A stretch of 64,000 nucleotides of DNA, taken from Paenibacillus pectinilyticus (GTDB taxonomy: Bacteria; Bacillota; Bacilli; Paenibacillales; NBRC-103111). Each line of letters begins with the position of its first letter. Within the stretch, counting starts at the first letter, position 1. The stretch covers positions 134,288-198,287 of the forward strand of contig NZ_LYPC01000028.1 in NCBI RefSeq assembly GCF_001700435.1, written 5' to 3'. The translations under genes and the position numbers were made by a program. The notes beneath the pieces are model-generated. The model ran no database searches. It was not told the DNA's origin and saw nothing but the letters and a program-made list of their open reading frames with translations. Below are positions 15,764 to 24,531 of this stretch, piece by piece.

Positions 15764-17566
15764 TCACTCCACAGTGACACTTTTCGCCAGATTTCTTGGT
15801 TTATCAATATCACATCCTCGATACTTAGCTGCGTAATACGCGATAAGCTGTAAGGGAATAACTGAAACTAGCGGCGTAAGCAGCTCGTGCACAGCCGGCA
15901 GAACGATCTGATCCGTCCCTTCCTCCATTCCCTCCATGCTAATCATACAAACATGTGCGCCGCGCGCCAAAATCTCTTGGACATTGCTTCGTATGTTTGC
16001 ACGAACCGAGGACTGTGTCACTAATGCGATTGCAGGAGTCCCCTCCTCGACTAAAGCAATCGTACCATGCTTCAGCTCACCGCCTGCAAATCCTTCAGCC
16101 TGAATATAGGAGATCTCCTTCAGCTTCAAGGCACCTTCCAAAGCGACGTAATAATCCACACCCCGCCCTATAAAAAAGCAATTCCGCGAGGCATTCAAAT
16201 ACTGCCAAACTACCTCTTCCATCATTTCTTTTTTATTAATCATAATCTCCATGGCATTAGCCGCCATACTGAGCTCATGGAACGGATTCATCTGTCCCGC
16301 TCTGCCTTGTGCTTGCGCTTGATCGAAAGCCAACAGGGCTAATACAGCAATTTGAGCTGTGTATGCTTTGGTGGATGCTACCGCAATTTCGGGACCAGCA
16401 TGTGTTAATAGCGTATAATCAGCTTCGCGCGAGAGCGTTGAGCCTGGTACATTGGTGATCGTCAAAGCAGGATATCCTAACTGCTTAATGGCTACCAATA
16501 CCCCGCGGCTATCAGCTGTCTCTCCACTTTGCGAGATGAAGATAAAGAACGGATGCTTCGATAGAATAGGCCGGTTATACAGAAATTCACTCGCGATATG
16601 CGACTCAACAGGGATGTCAGCAACCTTCTCTAGCAGTTGTTTGCCAACTAGCCCCGCATGGTAACTAGTGCCACAAGCTATGATGTATACACGATCCGCT
16701 TCTTTCAGACTGTTTCGTAACTCCGAATCGATTCGGATATTTCCGCTAGCATCTTGATATTTGGAAATCACCTTACGAATGACCAACGGTTGTTCATCAA
16801 TTTCTTTGAGCATGTAATGCGGGTAAAGGCCCTTCTCCATGTCGCTGGCATCCAGCTTGACTTGAAAGGGTCTTCTTTGCATGATTTCCCCTCGTAAATT
16901 GGTAATCTGCTTCGCATGCTGGCGAAGAATGACCATCTCTTCATCCATCAATTCTACGAATTGATTGGTAAGCTGCAGCATGGCCATGGCATCGCTTGCA
17001 ATAACATGAAAATCAGTACCTTGCCCGATGAGCAAAGGACTTTTATTTTTGCCAACATAAATCGTTTCCGTATCCTCATGATCCAACAGTGCAATGGCAT
17101 AAGAACCTTTAATTTCTAAGAGCAGCTGCCTGAATGCTTCCGGTACACCTAGTCCCTTTTCCACCAAATAGGCCATCATCTGAGCAATGACTTCCGTATC
17201 TGTGTCACTAGCAAAGGAAACTTGCGACAGAAACTGACGCTTCATTTCTTGATAGTTCTCAATGACACCATTATGTACAACCGTGAATCGGCCATTATTA
17301 CTTTGATGCGGATGGGCGTTTCTCCGGCTTGGCTTGCCATGTGTCGCACATCTCGTATGTCCAATGCCAACGTTCGCCACCTCTTCAAGATCGATCACTT
17401 CACGAAGAGCTGCAATTCTGCCTTCTTCTTTATAGACATGCAGCCCCCTGTCGTTCAAAATAGCAATGCCAGCAGAGTCATACCCTCTGTACTCTAATCT
17501 TTCTAAGCCTTTGACTAGAATCTCTTTTACATCTTGATTACCGATATAACCCACAATCCCGCACAT
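15764..17566 (-). CDS. glmS: Glutamine-fructose-6-phosphate aminotransferase
   Basis: A 600-residue enzyme making glucosamine-6-phosphate, the first step to UDP-GlcNAc. It starts MCGIVGYIG with the catalytic Cys2 of the glutamine amidotransferase domain. Two SIS domains follow (GTSYHAGLVGKQ, SQSGETADSRG, GRGVDYYVALEGALKLKE) and the end is the family-typical KPRNLAKSVTVE. GAGGAGG lies before the ATG. The 5' leader is short and holds no glmS ribozyme. A SinR-type operator lies 20 bases upstream. It is probably an accessory copy supplying amino sugars for the matrix polysaccharide, next to a housekeeping glmS elsewhere. Confidence 0.94.
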   Translation of the reverse strand: MCGIVGYIGNQDVKEILVKGLERLEYRGYDSAGIAILNDRGLHVYKEEGRIAALREVIDLEEVANVGIGHTRCATHGKPSRRNAHPHQSNNGRFTVVHNGVIENYQEMKRQFLSQVSFASDTDTEVIAQMMAYLVEKGLGVPEAFRQLLLEIKGSYAIALLDHEDTETIYVGKNKSPLLIGQGTDFHVIASDAMAMLQLTNQFVELMDEEMVILRQHAKQITNLRGEIMQRRPFQVKLDASDMEKGLYPHYMLKEIDEQPLVIRKVISKYQDASGNIRIDSELRNSLKEADRVYIIACGTSYHAGLVGKQLLEKVADIPVESHIASEFLYNRPILSKHPFFIFISQSGETADSRGVLVAIKQLGYPALTITNVPGSTLSREADYTLLTHAGPEIAVASTKAYTAQIAVLALLAFDQAQAQGRAGQMNPFHELSMAANAMEIMINKKEMMEEVVWQYLNASRNCFFIGRGVDYYVALEGALKLKEISYIQAEGFAGGELKHGTIALVEEGTPAIALVTQSSVRANIRSNVQEILARGAHVCMISMEGMEEGTDQIVLPAVHELLTPLVSVIPLQLIAYYAAKYRGCDIDKPRNLAKSVTVE

Positions 17567-17587
17567 CGTAGAGGCCTCCTCATGGAT

Positions 17588-17603
17588 ATTCTTAATAAAG
17601 AAC
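17588..17603. promoter_or_regulatory. SinR-type operator between glmS and a small gene
   Basis: ATTCTTAATAAAGAAC, identical to the operator at 13250-13265. It lies 21 bases before the glmS start codon on the minus strand and 78 bases before the divergent 55-residue gene. A likely plus-strand promoter (TTAACT, 17 bp, TATACA) lies downstream of it. Confidence 0.65.
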
Positions 17604-17681
17604 GATAGGATAATAGCTCGTATTAACTGAATACATTTGCCGATTTATACATACGTTTGTACAGAGGGGAGGGATCATGTC

Positions 17682-17849
17682 ATGTATTCACTTTGGTCGG
17701 GTGTATGGAAGAAGACGTCATCTACTTACCATAAAATTATGCATGCCTACACTTACATTCTCTACCAAGACTGCCTAGATAGCGAAATGAAGGAAGCCTT
17801 CTTCACGAAAATGCGCTATCATCAAGCAAAAATTGATACATCAGCCTAA
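17682..17849 (+). CDS. 55-residue small protein, divergent from glmS
   Basis: A short gene with GGAGGG eight bases before the ATG at 17682, placed between glmS and the end of the aminotransferase gene. The product starts with aromatic residues (MYSLWSGVW), then KTSSTYHKIMHAYTYIL and a helical charged part with one Cys (YQDCLDSEMKEAFFTKM). No signal peptide or membrane helix. It is not recognised. Small helical proteins at this kind of locus are often regulators, which is only a suggestion. An overlapping 33-codon frame from 17677 is less likely because of codon usage. Confidence 0.55.
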   Translation: MYSLWSGVWKKTSSTYHKIMHAYTYILYQDCLDSEMKEAFFTKMRYHQAKIDTSA

Positions 17850-17862
17850 ACCGCTTAGACGA

Positions 17863-19032
17863 CTAAGCCGTCATACTTTTCGCGGTTATGATCGACTTTT
17901 GAATACAGGTAATAACCCTTGCTTGTTCTTCCTCCGTCAGGCTGGACCCCGAGGGTAAGCAGATTCCTGTCGTAAACAATTGCTCCGAAATGTGCTCCGT
18001 ATCGCTATGCGGATAATAGGCAGCACCTTCGAATATAGGCTGCATATGCAGCGGCTTCCATACGGGACGAGCTTCTATATTCTCTTCCGTCAATACGTCT
18101 AATAATGAGGCTACAGAAACACCGGTTTCGTCAGGATCTAGTGTAAGAACCGTTAGCCATCGATTGGATCTCGTCTGTGCTAATTCCGGCATAAAACGTA
18201 TACCCGGCAGATCGCTTAACGCTGCAGAATAGCGTTCGAATACCGCGCGCCTTGCTAGGACTCTGTCTTCCAAAACAGCTAATTGAGCGCGGCCTATCCC
18301 CGCTAATACATTGCTCATCCGGTAATTATAGCCAAGTTGACTATGCTGATAATGAGCCGCATTGTCTCGGGCTTGCGTCGCCAGGAAGCGCGCCTTTTGT
18401 AAGCCTTCGACATCATTGGAAACTAGTATGCCGCCGCCTGATGTCGAAATAATTTTATTCCCATTAAAGGAATAGATGCCATATTTGCCAAAGGAACCGC
18501 TCGCTCTTCCTTTATAAGACGATCCTAAAGATTCCGCTGCGTCCTCGATGATCGGGACTTGATACGCGTTACATAGCGCTACGATTTCGTCCATCTTGGC
18601 GCTCTGCCCATATAAATTAACTACGATGACCGCTTTAGGCAAGGCATCTTGTCGCGCGGCCTCTCGTAATGCTCGTTCTAATGCTTGCGGCGACATGTTC
18701 CACGTTTCTGGTTCCGAATCAATGAATACCGGTGCAGCGCCTAGATAAACAATGGGGTTTGCGCTTGCTACGAAGGTGAGACTTGAACAGAATACGGTAT
18801 CACCTGCCGTTACATCCAATAATCGCAGGGCTAAGTGAATAGCTGCAGTTCCTGAGCTAACCGCCGCTGCATCGATGCGTCCCACATAAGACGCAAGCTC
18901 TTTCTCGAAGGCATCAACGTGTGGACCTAACGGAGCGATCCAATTTGTATCAAATGCGTCCTGGATATACGCAAGTTCATTACCACTCATATGCGGAGGA
19001 GAAAGATAGATACGCTTCTTATTCGTAAACAT
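17863..19032 (-). CDS. PLP-dependent DegT/DnrJ/EryC1 aminotransferase, EpsN-like
   Basis: A 389-residue sugar aminotransferase. Visible: SSGTAAIHLALRLL near residue 60, the DAAESLGSSYKG block near 165 and the PLP lysine in SFNGNKIISTSGGG near 190. With the 4,6-dehydratase and the acetyltransferase of the same operon it should make a UDP-2,4-diacetamido-2,4,6-trideoxyhexose of the bacillosamine type, as proposed for EpsC/EpsN/EpsM of B. subtilis. It is the last gene of operon 2. Confidence 0.9.
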   Translation of the reverse strand: MFTNKKRIYLSPPHMSGNELAYIQDAFDTNWIAPLGPHVDAFEKELASYVGRIDAAAVSSGTAAIHLALRLLDVTAGDTVFCSSLTFVASANPIVYLGAAPVFIDSEPETWNMSPQALERALREAARQDALPKAVIVVNLYGQSAKMDEIVALCNAYQVPIIEDAAESLGSSYKGRASGSFGKYGIYSFNGNKIISTSGGGILVSNDVEGLQKARFLATQARDNAAHYQHSQLGYNYRMSNVLAGIGRAQLAVLEDRVLARRAVFERYSAALSDLPGIRFMPELAQTRSNRWLTVLTLDPDETGVSVASLLDVLTEENIEARPVWKPLHMQPIFEGAAYYPHSDTEHISEQLFTTGICLPSGSSLTEEEQARVITCIQKSIITAKSMTA

Positions 19033-19098
19033 GGTTTCAGGTCACACCCTTTCAACATAATAAGAACTAGACTAGTGTCGGTACAGTGATGATGTCGT

Positions 19099-19743
19099 TT
19101 ACGTTTTACTAGGAAGAACAGTTGCTGGAGTTCCTACAGCCGTCTGGTACGAAGGAATATTATGAATAACGGTAGCACCAGCACCTACTAGCGTCCATTC
19201 ACCAATATGTTTTCCTGGAATAATCGTCGCTCCAGCTCCAATCATAGTTCCTTCCTGGATGACAACAGCCCCAGTTAATGTTGCTCTTGGTGCGATGTGA
19301 ACATAGTCTGCTAGCTGACAGTCATGCTCAACGATCGCTCCTGTATTAATAATGGCATGATAGCCAATTTTGGCGTCCGCATTAATGACTGTGTTGGCCA
19401 TAATGACCGTTCCTTGCGCGATAGAAGCGCTCGAACTGATCACTGCCGTTTCATGAATAAGGGTCAGGTAATGCTCATTCGGGATATCTAATCTTGCTAT
19501 AATCGACTTTCTAATGCTATTGTTGCCAATAGCTACAACCCAGTTCAGTGCATTAACTTGTTCTGCTAATTGCGCAGCAGATGAAATTGGCCCCACGTAC
19601 ATATCCTCGTTCATCAGGAGTTCATCATACTTATCATCTAAAATGGCAACAATCCGATAATCACTTCTAGCATTTATTATTTCTCTAATGACTTTGCTGT
19701 GACCACCCTCACCGACCAAGACAACATTCACCTCCGACCACAT
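19099..19743 (-). CDS. PglD/EpsM-type sugar O/N-acetyltransferase
   Basis: A 214-residue protein with an N-terminal Rossmann-like PglD domain (VNVVLVGEGGHSKVIREII) and a left-handed beta-helix made of hexapeptide repeats (residues 95-200: GTVIMANTVINADAKIG, GAVVIQEGTMIGAGATIIPG). The catalytic-type His is in NTGAIVEHDCQLADYVHIAPRA. It should acetylate the amino sugar made by the neighbouring aminotransferase. The start is coupled to the end of the sugar transferase gene, four bases upstream. Confidence 0.9.
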   Translation of the reverse strand: MWSEVNVVLVGEGGHSKVIREIINARSDYRIVAILDDKYDELLMNEDMYVGPISSAAQLAEQVNALNWVVAIGNNSIRKSIIARLDIPNEHYLTLIHETAVISSSASIAQGTVIMANTVINADAKIGYHAIINTGAIVEHDCQLADYVHIAPRATLTGAVVIQEGTMIGAGATIIPGKHIGEWTLVGAGATVIHNIPSYQTAVGTPATVLPSKT

Positions 19744-19747
19744 CTTT

Positions 19748-20344
19748 TCATGAAAGATTAGATCCTGAGAATTTCTCCATCGTCACATGATTACCATGAC
19801 TGACGCCTTCTGACTTCAATACTTTGCCAACCGTCATTGCTAGAATTTTCAGATCCAGCATAAAGCTTCTATTTTCCACGTACCAAATATCAAGTTTGAA
19901 TTTCTCTTCCCATGAGATGGCATTACGTCCATGTACCTGCGCCCACCCTGTAATACCAGGCCGTACGAGATGACGTTTGGCTTGCTCTTCCGTATACAGC
20001 GGTAAATAATCCATTAATAAGGGCCTTGGCCCAACTAAGCTCAAATCTCCTTTGATTACGTTGACTAATTGAAGAAATTCATCCAGGCTGTATTTCCGTA
20101 GAAATTGGCCAAATGGCGTCAATCGAATGGCGTCCGGCAATAAATTGCCTTCACTGTCTCTTTCATCCGTCATAGATCGCAGTTTTAACAGCAGAATCGG
20201 CTTTTCATGGAGACCAGGCCTTTGCTGCTTAAAGATAATCGGCGATCCTAACTTCAGCTTAATAAGAAGAGCAACGACGCCCATAATTGGAAGAAACAAC
20301 AATAATAGTGGGATGGCCACAAGTAGATCAAACAATCGCTTCAT
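19748..20344 (-). CDS. PglC/EpsL-type initiating phosphoglycosyl transferase
   Basis: A 198-residue monotopic transferase with one re-entrant hydrophobic helix at the N-terminus (residues 8-28), FKQQRPGLHEKPILLLKLRSM, the catalytic Asp-Glu pair in SLDEFLQLVNVIKGDLSLVGPRPLL and a PGITGWAQVHGRNAISWEEK block. It should transfer the modified sugar phosphate to undecaprenyl phosphate and start the second polysaccharide. The aminotransferase, acetyltransferase and PglC order equals that of B. subtilis epsL-M-N. Confidence 0.92.
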   Translation of the reverse strand: MKRLFDLLVAIPLLLLFLPIMGVVALLIKLKLGSPIIFKQQRPGLHEKPILLLKLRSMTDERDSEGNLLPDAIRLTPFGQFLRKYSLDEFLQLVNVIKGDLSLVGPRPLLMDYLPLYTEEQAKRHLVRPGITGWAQVHGRNAISWEEKFKLDIWYVENRSFMLDLKILAMTVGKVLKSEGVSHGNHVTMEKFSGSNLS

Positions 20345-20357
20345 CTATCATCTTCTC

Positions 20358-21332
20358 CTACTGAACTCGACTAAACAGCTTAGATTTCATACGGTCTAGC
20401 TTCCAAAGCACATAATTCACATTCTTGAACGTATGCCCGTCCACGGCAACTAACCAGCGATTATCCTTCAATTGGAGCTGATCGATATGATGCATCCCAT
20501 CTTTGCGCCAGTCATTTTCTTTCTTAGACCCGCTTAAGATAAGTGATACTTCCTCTTCCTCGTAGGCTTCCTCTGTGAGAGTGTTTACTTTAAACACCCG
20601 AACGGAGTCACCATAATGCGGATAATCGGCTTGCGTGTACCGATACACGTGTCCTTCCGAAACAATAAGTCTCCCACCAGGTCTGCTGATCTTATCATTT
20701 CCCGAAATAATTGGACTTTGCGGGTGCTCCAGCCATGGACCCTCTAACTGATCCGAAGAGAAGATGTGGAAGCTATCCGTTTCCGTGCCGGCGAACATCC
20801 ACCATTTATCATGAATGTGTACTAGAGATGGGTCTAAATACTGACCTTCCATCAGCTCGCAGGCTACTTCCCATTCGTTCGGGAAATTCTTGGCCTTATA
20901 TAAAATGACCCGATCCGATTCTGCTGTTTCAGGCAGCATATAAAATTTATTATTATGGATAAACACTTGCGGATAGGATAAATGAAACTTCTCACGCAGT
21001 ACAACTTGCCCATACTTCCATGTAACCCCATCAGAACTTGATGCGACGCCGATTTCCCCTTGACCGGATGCTTTATTGAGTATTTCGAAGAACAAAAAAA
21101 ATTCGGAGCCATGCTGGATAATGAAGGGATCGGCTACGAATTCTGCTGGAACGTCGGTTACGTCGGAGGCTTGAAGGCTGGGTTTTTCCAATCTGGTTCC
21201 CAATAATGATTTAAAAATAGCTTCGTTGGAATGAAATACATTTATTGACCAAACCTGAGTATCCACTCCCTTGTAAATTAATGAAAACAAATTTCGTATT
21301 GTTTGCAGAGGCGACGTTTTCTTTGAGGGCAA
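20358..21332 (-). CDS. Beta-propeller carbohydrate-active protein (GINT1/GH43-like)
   Basis: A 324-residue soluble protein. The start is a TTG with GGGAGG seven bases before it. Repeated blade motifs are visible: VADPFIIQHGSEFFLFFEI, SYPQVFIHNNKFYMLPET, LDPSLVHIHDKWWMFAGT and SRPGGRLIVSEGHVYRYTQ, with an acidic residue near each blade start. This is the five-bladed propeller seen in GH43-like and glucosamine inositolphosphorylceramide-transferase-like N-terminal domains, often encoded beside polysaccharide genes. It lacks a signal peptide, so it probably acts inside the cell, but the reaction is unknown. Confidence 0.75.
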   Translation of the reverse strand: MPSKKTSPLQTIRNLFSLIYKGVDTQVWSINVFHSNEAIFKSLLGTRLEKPSLQASDVTDVPAEFVADPFIIQHGSEFFLFFEILNKASGQGEIGVASSSDGVTWKYGQVVLREKFHLSYPQVFIHNNKFYMLPETAESDRVILYKAKNFPNEWEVACELMEGQYLDPSLVHIHDKWWMFAGTETDSFHIFSSDQLEGPWLEHPQSPIISGNDKISRPGGRLIVSEGHVYRYTQADYPHYGDSVRVFKVNTLTEEAYEEEEVSLILSGSKKENDWRKDGMHHIDQLQLKDNRWLVAVDGHTFKNVNYVLWKLDRMKSKLFSRVQ

Positions 21333-21333
21333 G

Positions 21334-21480
21334 TCATTTCCTCCCTAAAACTGCAACAATTTGTTGTTTTGTCTCTCTAATCAAGTCATTCAAATTGGCA
21401 TTTTTATTTTCATTCCCAATTTTATAAACATGTAATAAGATTTCCTTCATATCATTTTGAGTGAGTTCAGATATATTCAT
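21334..21480 (-). CDS. 48-residue helical protein between galE and the propeller gene
   Basis: A short reading frame that fills the gap between galE and the next gene exactly. Its ATG lies three bases after the galE stop, and its stop is one base before the TTG of the propeller gene, whose GGGAGG lies in its last codons. The product is a charged amphipathic helix pair (MNISELTQNDMKEILLHVY, then LNDLIRETKQQIVAVLG). There is no strong ribosome binding site, so translation would be coupled to galE. Not recognised. Confidence 0.58.
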   Translation of the reverse strand: MNISELTQNDMKEILLHVYKIGNENKNANLNDLIRETKQQIVAVLGRK

Positions 21481-21483
21481 GAA

Positions 21484-22524
21484 TCATATAACCGGCTGGC
21501 TTTCATAATGAAATATGCCGTAACCCTGCGGATTATAGGTTTGCCAACGCCAGGAATCCAAGCACATTTCATCGATTCCCTTTTGCGCGACCCATCCTAA
21601 TTCCCGCTCAGCTTTCGTCGGATCTGAATAACACATGCCAATGTCACCTGGTCTTCGGGCTGTGATCTTATATGGAACCGACCTGCCCGTTACGCGTTCA
21701 AAGGCAGATACCATTTCTAACACACTATACCCCTGCCCAGTTCCTAGGTTGTAAGCTTCTACACCAGAGGTCGCCATCACTTTCTCTAGTGCCTTTAGGT
21801 GTCCGCGTGCGAGATCAACGACATGAATGTAATCTCTGACCCCTGTGCCATCTAAGGTGGAATAATCATTGCCGTAGATCTGTAGTTCCTCTAATTCGCC
21901 AACTGCCACTTGTGTAATGTATGGCATCAGATTATTAGGGATACCATTTGGATTCTCCCCTAATCTACCGCTGCTATGAGCGCCAATCGGGTTAAAATAG
22001 CGCAGCAGTGCGATACTCCAAGCGGCATCAGAAACATGCAAATCTCGCATCATTTCTTCAATCATGAGTTTCGTACGTCCATACGCATTCGTCGCTCCAA
22101 GTGGTACATTTTCGGAGATCGGCACGCTTTCTGAGGTACCGTATACCGTTGCCGATGAGCTAAACACAATCTTCTTCACGGCATATTCTTGCATCAGCTC
22201 ACACAATACGATCGATCCGGAGATATTATTATGGTAATAACGAAGAGGCAAGGAAACCGATTCTCCAACCGCTTTAAGTCCTGCGAGATGAATCACGGCC
22301 TCGATACGGTGCTGTCGGAAGACACTTTCCAGATCCTGCCGGTTTAATAGATTGATGGGATAGAACTCGAAGTCTCGGCCAGTGAGCTCCTTTACCCGTC
22401 TTAATGATTCCGAGCAGCTATTGCTCAGATTATCAACAACCACGATCTCATACCCTGCATTCAGTAGTTCCACACACGTGTGACTTCCGATATAACCCGC
22501 TCCACCCGTTACGAGAATTGCCAT
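21484..22524 (-). CDS. galE: UDP-glucose 4-epimerase
   Basis: A 346-residue extended short-chain dehydrogenase. VTGGAGYIGSHTCVELL binds NAD at the N-terminus; the catalytic Ser and the Tyr-x3-Lys are in FSSSATVYG and NAYGRTK near residues 123-152; HLAGLKAVGESV and the substrate-binding NPIGAHSSGRLGE block are also typical of GalE. It converts UDP-glucose to UDP-galactose (or the GlcNAc forms), so a galactose-type sugar is expected in polysaccharide 2. Confidence 0.94.
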   Translation of the reverse strand: MAILVTGGAGYIGSHTCVELLNAGYEIVVVDNLSNSCSESLRRVKELTGRDFEFYPINLLNRQDLESVFRQHRIEAVIHLAGLKAVGESVSLPLRYYHNNISGSIVLCELMQEYAVKKIVFSSSATVYGTSESVPISENVPLGATNAYGRTKLMIEEMMRDLHVSDAAWSIALLRYFNPIGAHSSGRLGENPNGIPNNLMPYITQVAVGELEELQIYGNDYSTLDGTGVRDYIHVVDLARGHLKALEKVMATSGVEAYNLGTGQGYSVLEMVSAFERVTGRSVPYKITARRPGDIGMCYSDPTKAERELGWVAQKGIDEMCLDSWRWQTYNPQGYGIFHYESQPVI

Positions 22525-22547
22525 CCCAATAACCTCCTAATCCCAGA

Positions 22548-23621
22548 TCAGAATTTGAAAAAATCACTCTTGTAGATAATGTCGAGCGTGACAACATTCT
22601 CATAGTAGAAATAGATAAAATAAAATCCGATGATCGCGTAGTAAACGAGCTTCTGTTGTTTTTTGGCGAACAAGCTAACCACCCAGGACATGAGGATCAC
22701 ATTATATAAGCCGAAATAGATGGTAAATCTAGCAAATATCCAGTTTTGCGTAGCGACAGCCATAACAACAAAATTCAATAGAGACATATTGACGACATAG
22801 TCGCCGTAGGGAAATATTTCTCTTAGTTTATGTCTACCTAGATAGGCAAAAATTAACGGGACTGCGCTAACCGCTACTCGAATAATATTGGCGCCGCCTT
22901 CTTGGAAATTCTGGTACTCACTGTAATGGGTGTCCGCAATTGCTGAGAAAATAGCGTTCGAGATTACACCATAACCAATAATCAGAATGACAGAAGCTGC
23001 TAAAAGGACAATCGTGGAGGTGGTCCAAGCCCTTCTTCTTACAATGAAGTAGATCGGGATTAGAATTAGTGCGCTTCCATGAAATAAAGATGCAAAGCCC
23101 ACCACAAGGAAATACCTCTTCCATTTTCCTTCAAATAGAAATTTCGTAGCAGCGAATACGATCGCAGAGGCTAGAAATTGGCGTACGCCGTTCATTGAGA
23201 CGATAAAGAGTCCAGATGTAATGAAAATATAGATACTTAATTCGAACAATTTGGAATACTTGTACAGCACATAGACGATAAGAACATTCGTGACTAGCGC
23301 CGTTATAAAAATTAACCATTGCGGATTCCCTGTAAATGATTTCAGTATCATTTGTAAAATACCGAAACCAATATCCTTATCCGCTTTGACTTCTGCCCAA
23401 GTAAAATCACTCAGGCGATACGAATACATATAAAAAAATGTATCCCCAATGTTATTTCGAAGCCCTGCGATGAGGACAAAGGTCGCCATCACAAGAGCGG
23501 TCAACCACTGATTCGGCTTCATCCACAGCTGGCCAGCGCCGTTACGTACCGGCTTAGCTATATGTCTAGAGAAGTATGAAGCCAAATAGACTACGACCAG
23601 ATTAAGCCACAATATCGCCAT
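22548..23621 (-). CDS. EpsG-family polysaccharide polymerase
   Basis: A 357-residue membrane protein with about ten helices. It has the family marks LRNNIGDTFFYMYSYR near residue 55 and the GVRQFLASAIVFAA helix near 145, followed by LFHGSALILIPIYF. EpsG proteins are thought to polymerise repeat units. It stands where epsG is found in related operons. Operon 2 has no flippase gene of its own, so the one at 35632-37179 may serve it. Confidence 0.87.
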   Translation of the reverse strand: MAILWLNLVVVYLASYFSRHIAKPVRNGAGQLWMKPNQWLTALVMATFVLIAGLRNNIGDTFFYMYSYRLSDFTWAEVKADKDIGFGILQMILKSFTGNPQWLIFITALVTNVLIVYVLYKYSKLFELSIYIFITSGLFIVSMNGVRQFLASAIVFAATKFLFEGKWKRYFLVVGFASLFHGSALILIPIYFIVRRRAWTTSTIVLLAASVILIIGYGVISNAIFSAIADTHYSEYQNFQEGGANIIRVAVSAVPLIFAYLGRHKLREIFPYGDYVVNMSLLNFVVMAVATQNWIFARFTIYFGLYNVILMSWVVSLFAKKQQKLVYYAIIGFYFIYFYYENVVTLDIIYKSDFFKF

Positions 23622-23642
23622 GGGAGGTTCCTTTCGGATAGC

Positions 23643-24527
23643 TTATGAGAATCTCGTTTTTCTACTAACATACCAATACAGAAGGAAACCTAGCGGAATC
23701 GCGAGAAGGGTGAGCAGCTTGGCGGGTGTCTCAAGCATGAATTTCCGATTACCTGAGATGATGGAGCTAGATACGTAATGAATGGACTGCTTAAATTTGA
23801 ATGAGACACTTGCAAAGGGGAGCTTCATGAGTTCTTTTCGGTAAAAGGCGAAACCGTTCGGATTTCTACGATACTGTTTCAACATGTTCATTGAGGAGCC
23901 ATCCGGCAAATATTCGACGCAGCATAGTACTTCGTTCATTAGCAGCATTTCATATTGCTCATCCAGCTTGTAATACTTATACGCCAAACCGACATATTTC
24001 TCGTTGTCGAAAATAGGGTAAGGATGATTGCGGGTTAATTCACTTCGATAGACCAGCTTCTTATCACCTGTCACGCGATGTTTACTATATAGCTCAAACA
24101 GTGTCGAGCGTTTGCGGTCTTCTGGAAGTCGAGTACCAATAATGCGGCCATCTGTGAAAGCATCTAGTCCGATGATCCCGCTCACCTGATCATTGCCATG
24201 CTGGTCCCAGAAGGTAAGAATATGTTCCACAGCGTCAGACGGCATGTAATCGTCAGAATCAATGCATACATTCAACTCCGTGTCGATAAGTCGATAAGCC
24301 GCATTATGTGCGCCATGCATGCCCTGATTATCTTGACGGTGATACCGAATTTGCACGACATTCTCTTCTATCCAGCCCGCAACGACTTGTTGCGTATCGT
24401 CCGTAGAGCCATCATCAATAATGAGCCAAACGAAATCTTGGGACGTCTGCTGCTTCAGACTTTCATAACAAACGGGAAGACAGTAAGCCCGATTATAGGT
24501 TGGCGTAAACACGGTAAGCTTCTTCAT
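23643..24527 (-). CDS. GT2-family glycosyltransferase
   Basis: A 294-residue GT-A transferase. The open frame extends upstream but the ATG at 24527 has GAGGTGATGAG before it and gives the usual start MKKLTVFTPTYNRAYCL. DDGSTDDT (near 38) and the metal-binding CIDSDDYMPSDA (near 92) are clear. The C-terminus has a hydrophobic anchor (LLTLLAIPLGFLLYWYV). It resembles EpsE/EpsH-type enzymes, which add a sugar at the cytoplasmic face. It overlaps no gene but follows the GT4 gene by four bases. Confidence 0.9.
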   Translation of the reverse strand: MKKLTVFTPTYNRAYCLPVCYESLKQQTSQDFVWLIIDDGSTDDTQQVVAGWIEENVVQIRYHRQDNQGMHGAHNAAYRLIDTELNVCIDSDDYMPSDAVEHILTFWDQHGNDQVSGIIGLDAFTDGRIIGTRLPEDRKRSTLFELYSKHRVTGDKKLVYRSELTRNHPYPIFDNEKYVGLAYKYYKLDEQYEMLLMNEVLCCVEYLPDGSSMNMLKQYRRNPNGFAFYRKELMKLPFASVSFKFKQSIHYVSSSIISGNRKFMLETPAKLLTLLAIPLGFLLYWYVSRKTRFS

Positions 24528-24531
24528 CTCA

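Noticed and set aside
17567..17660. glmS ribozyme in the glmS leader
   Set aside because: The leader before the divergent gene is only about 90 bases and contains none of the conserved core I would expect.
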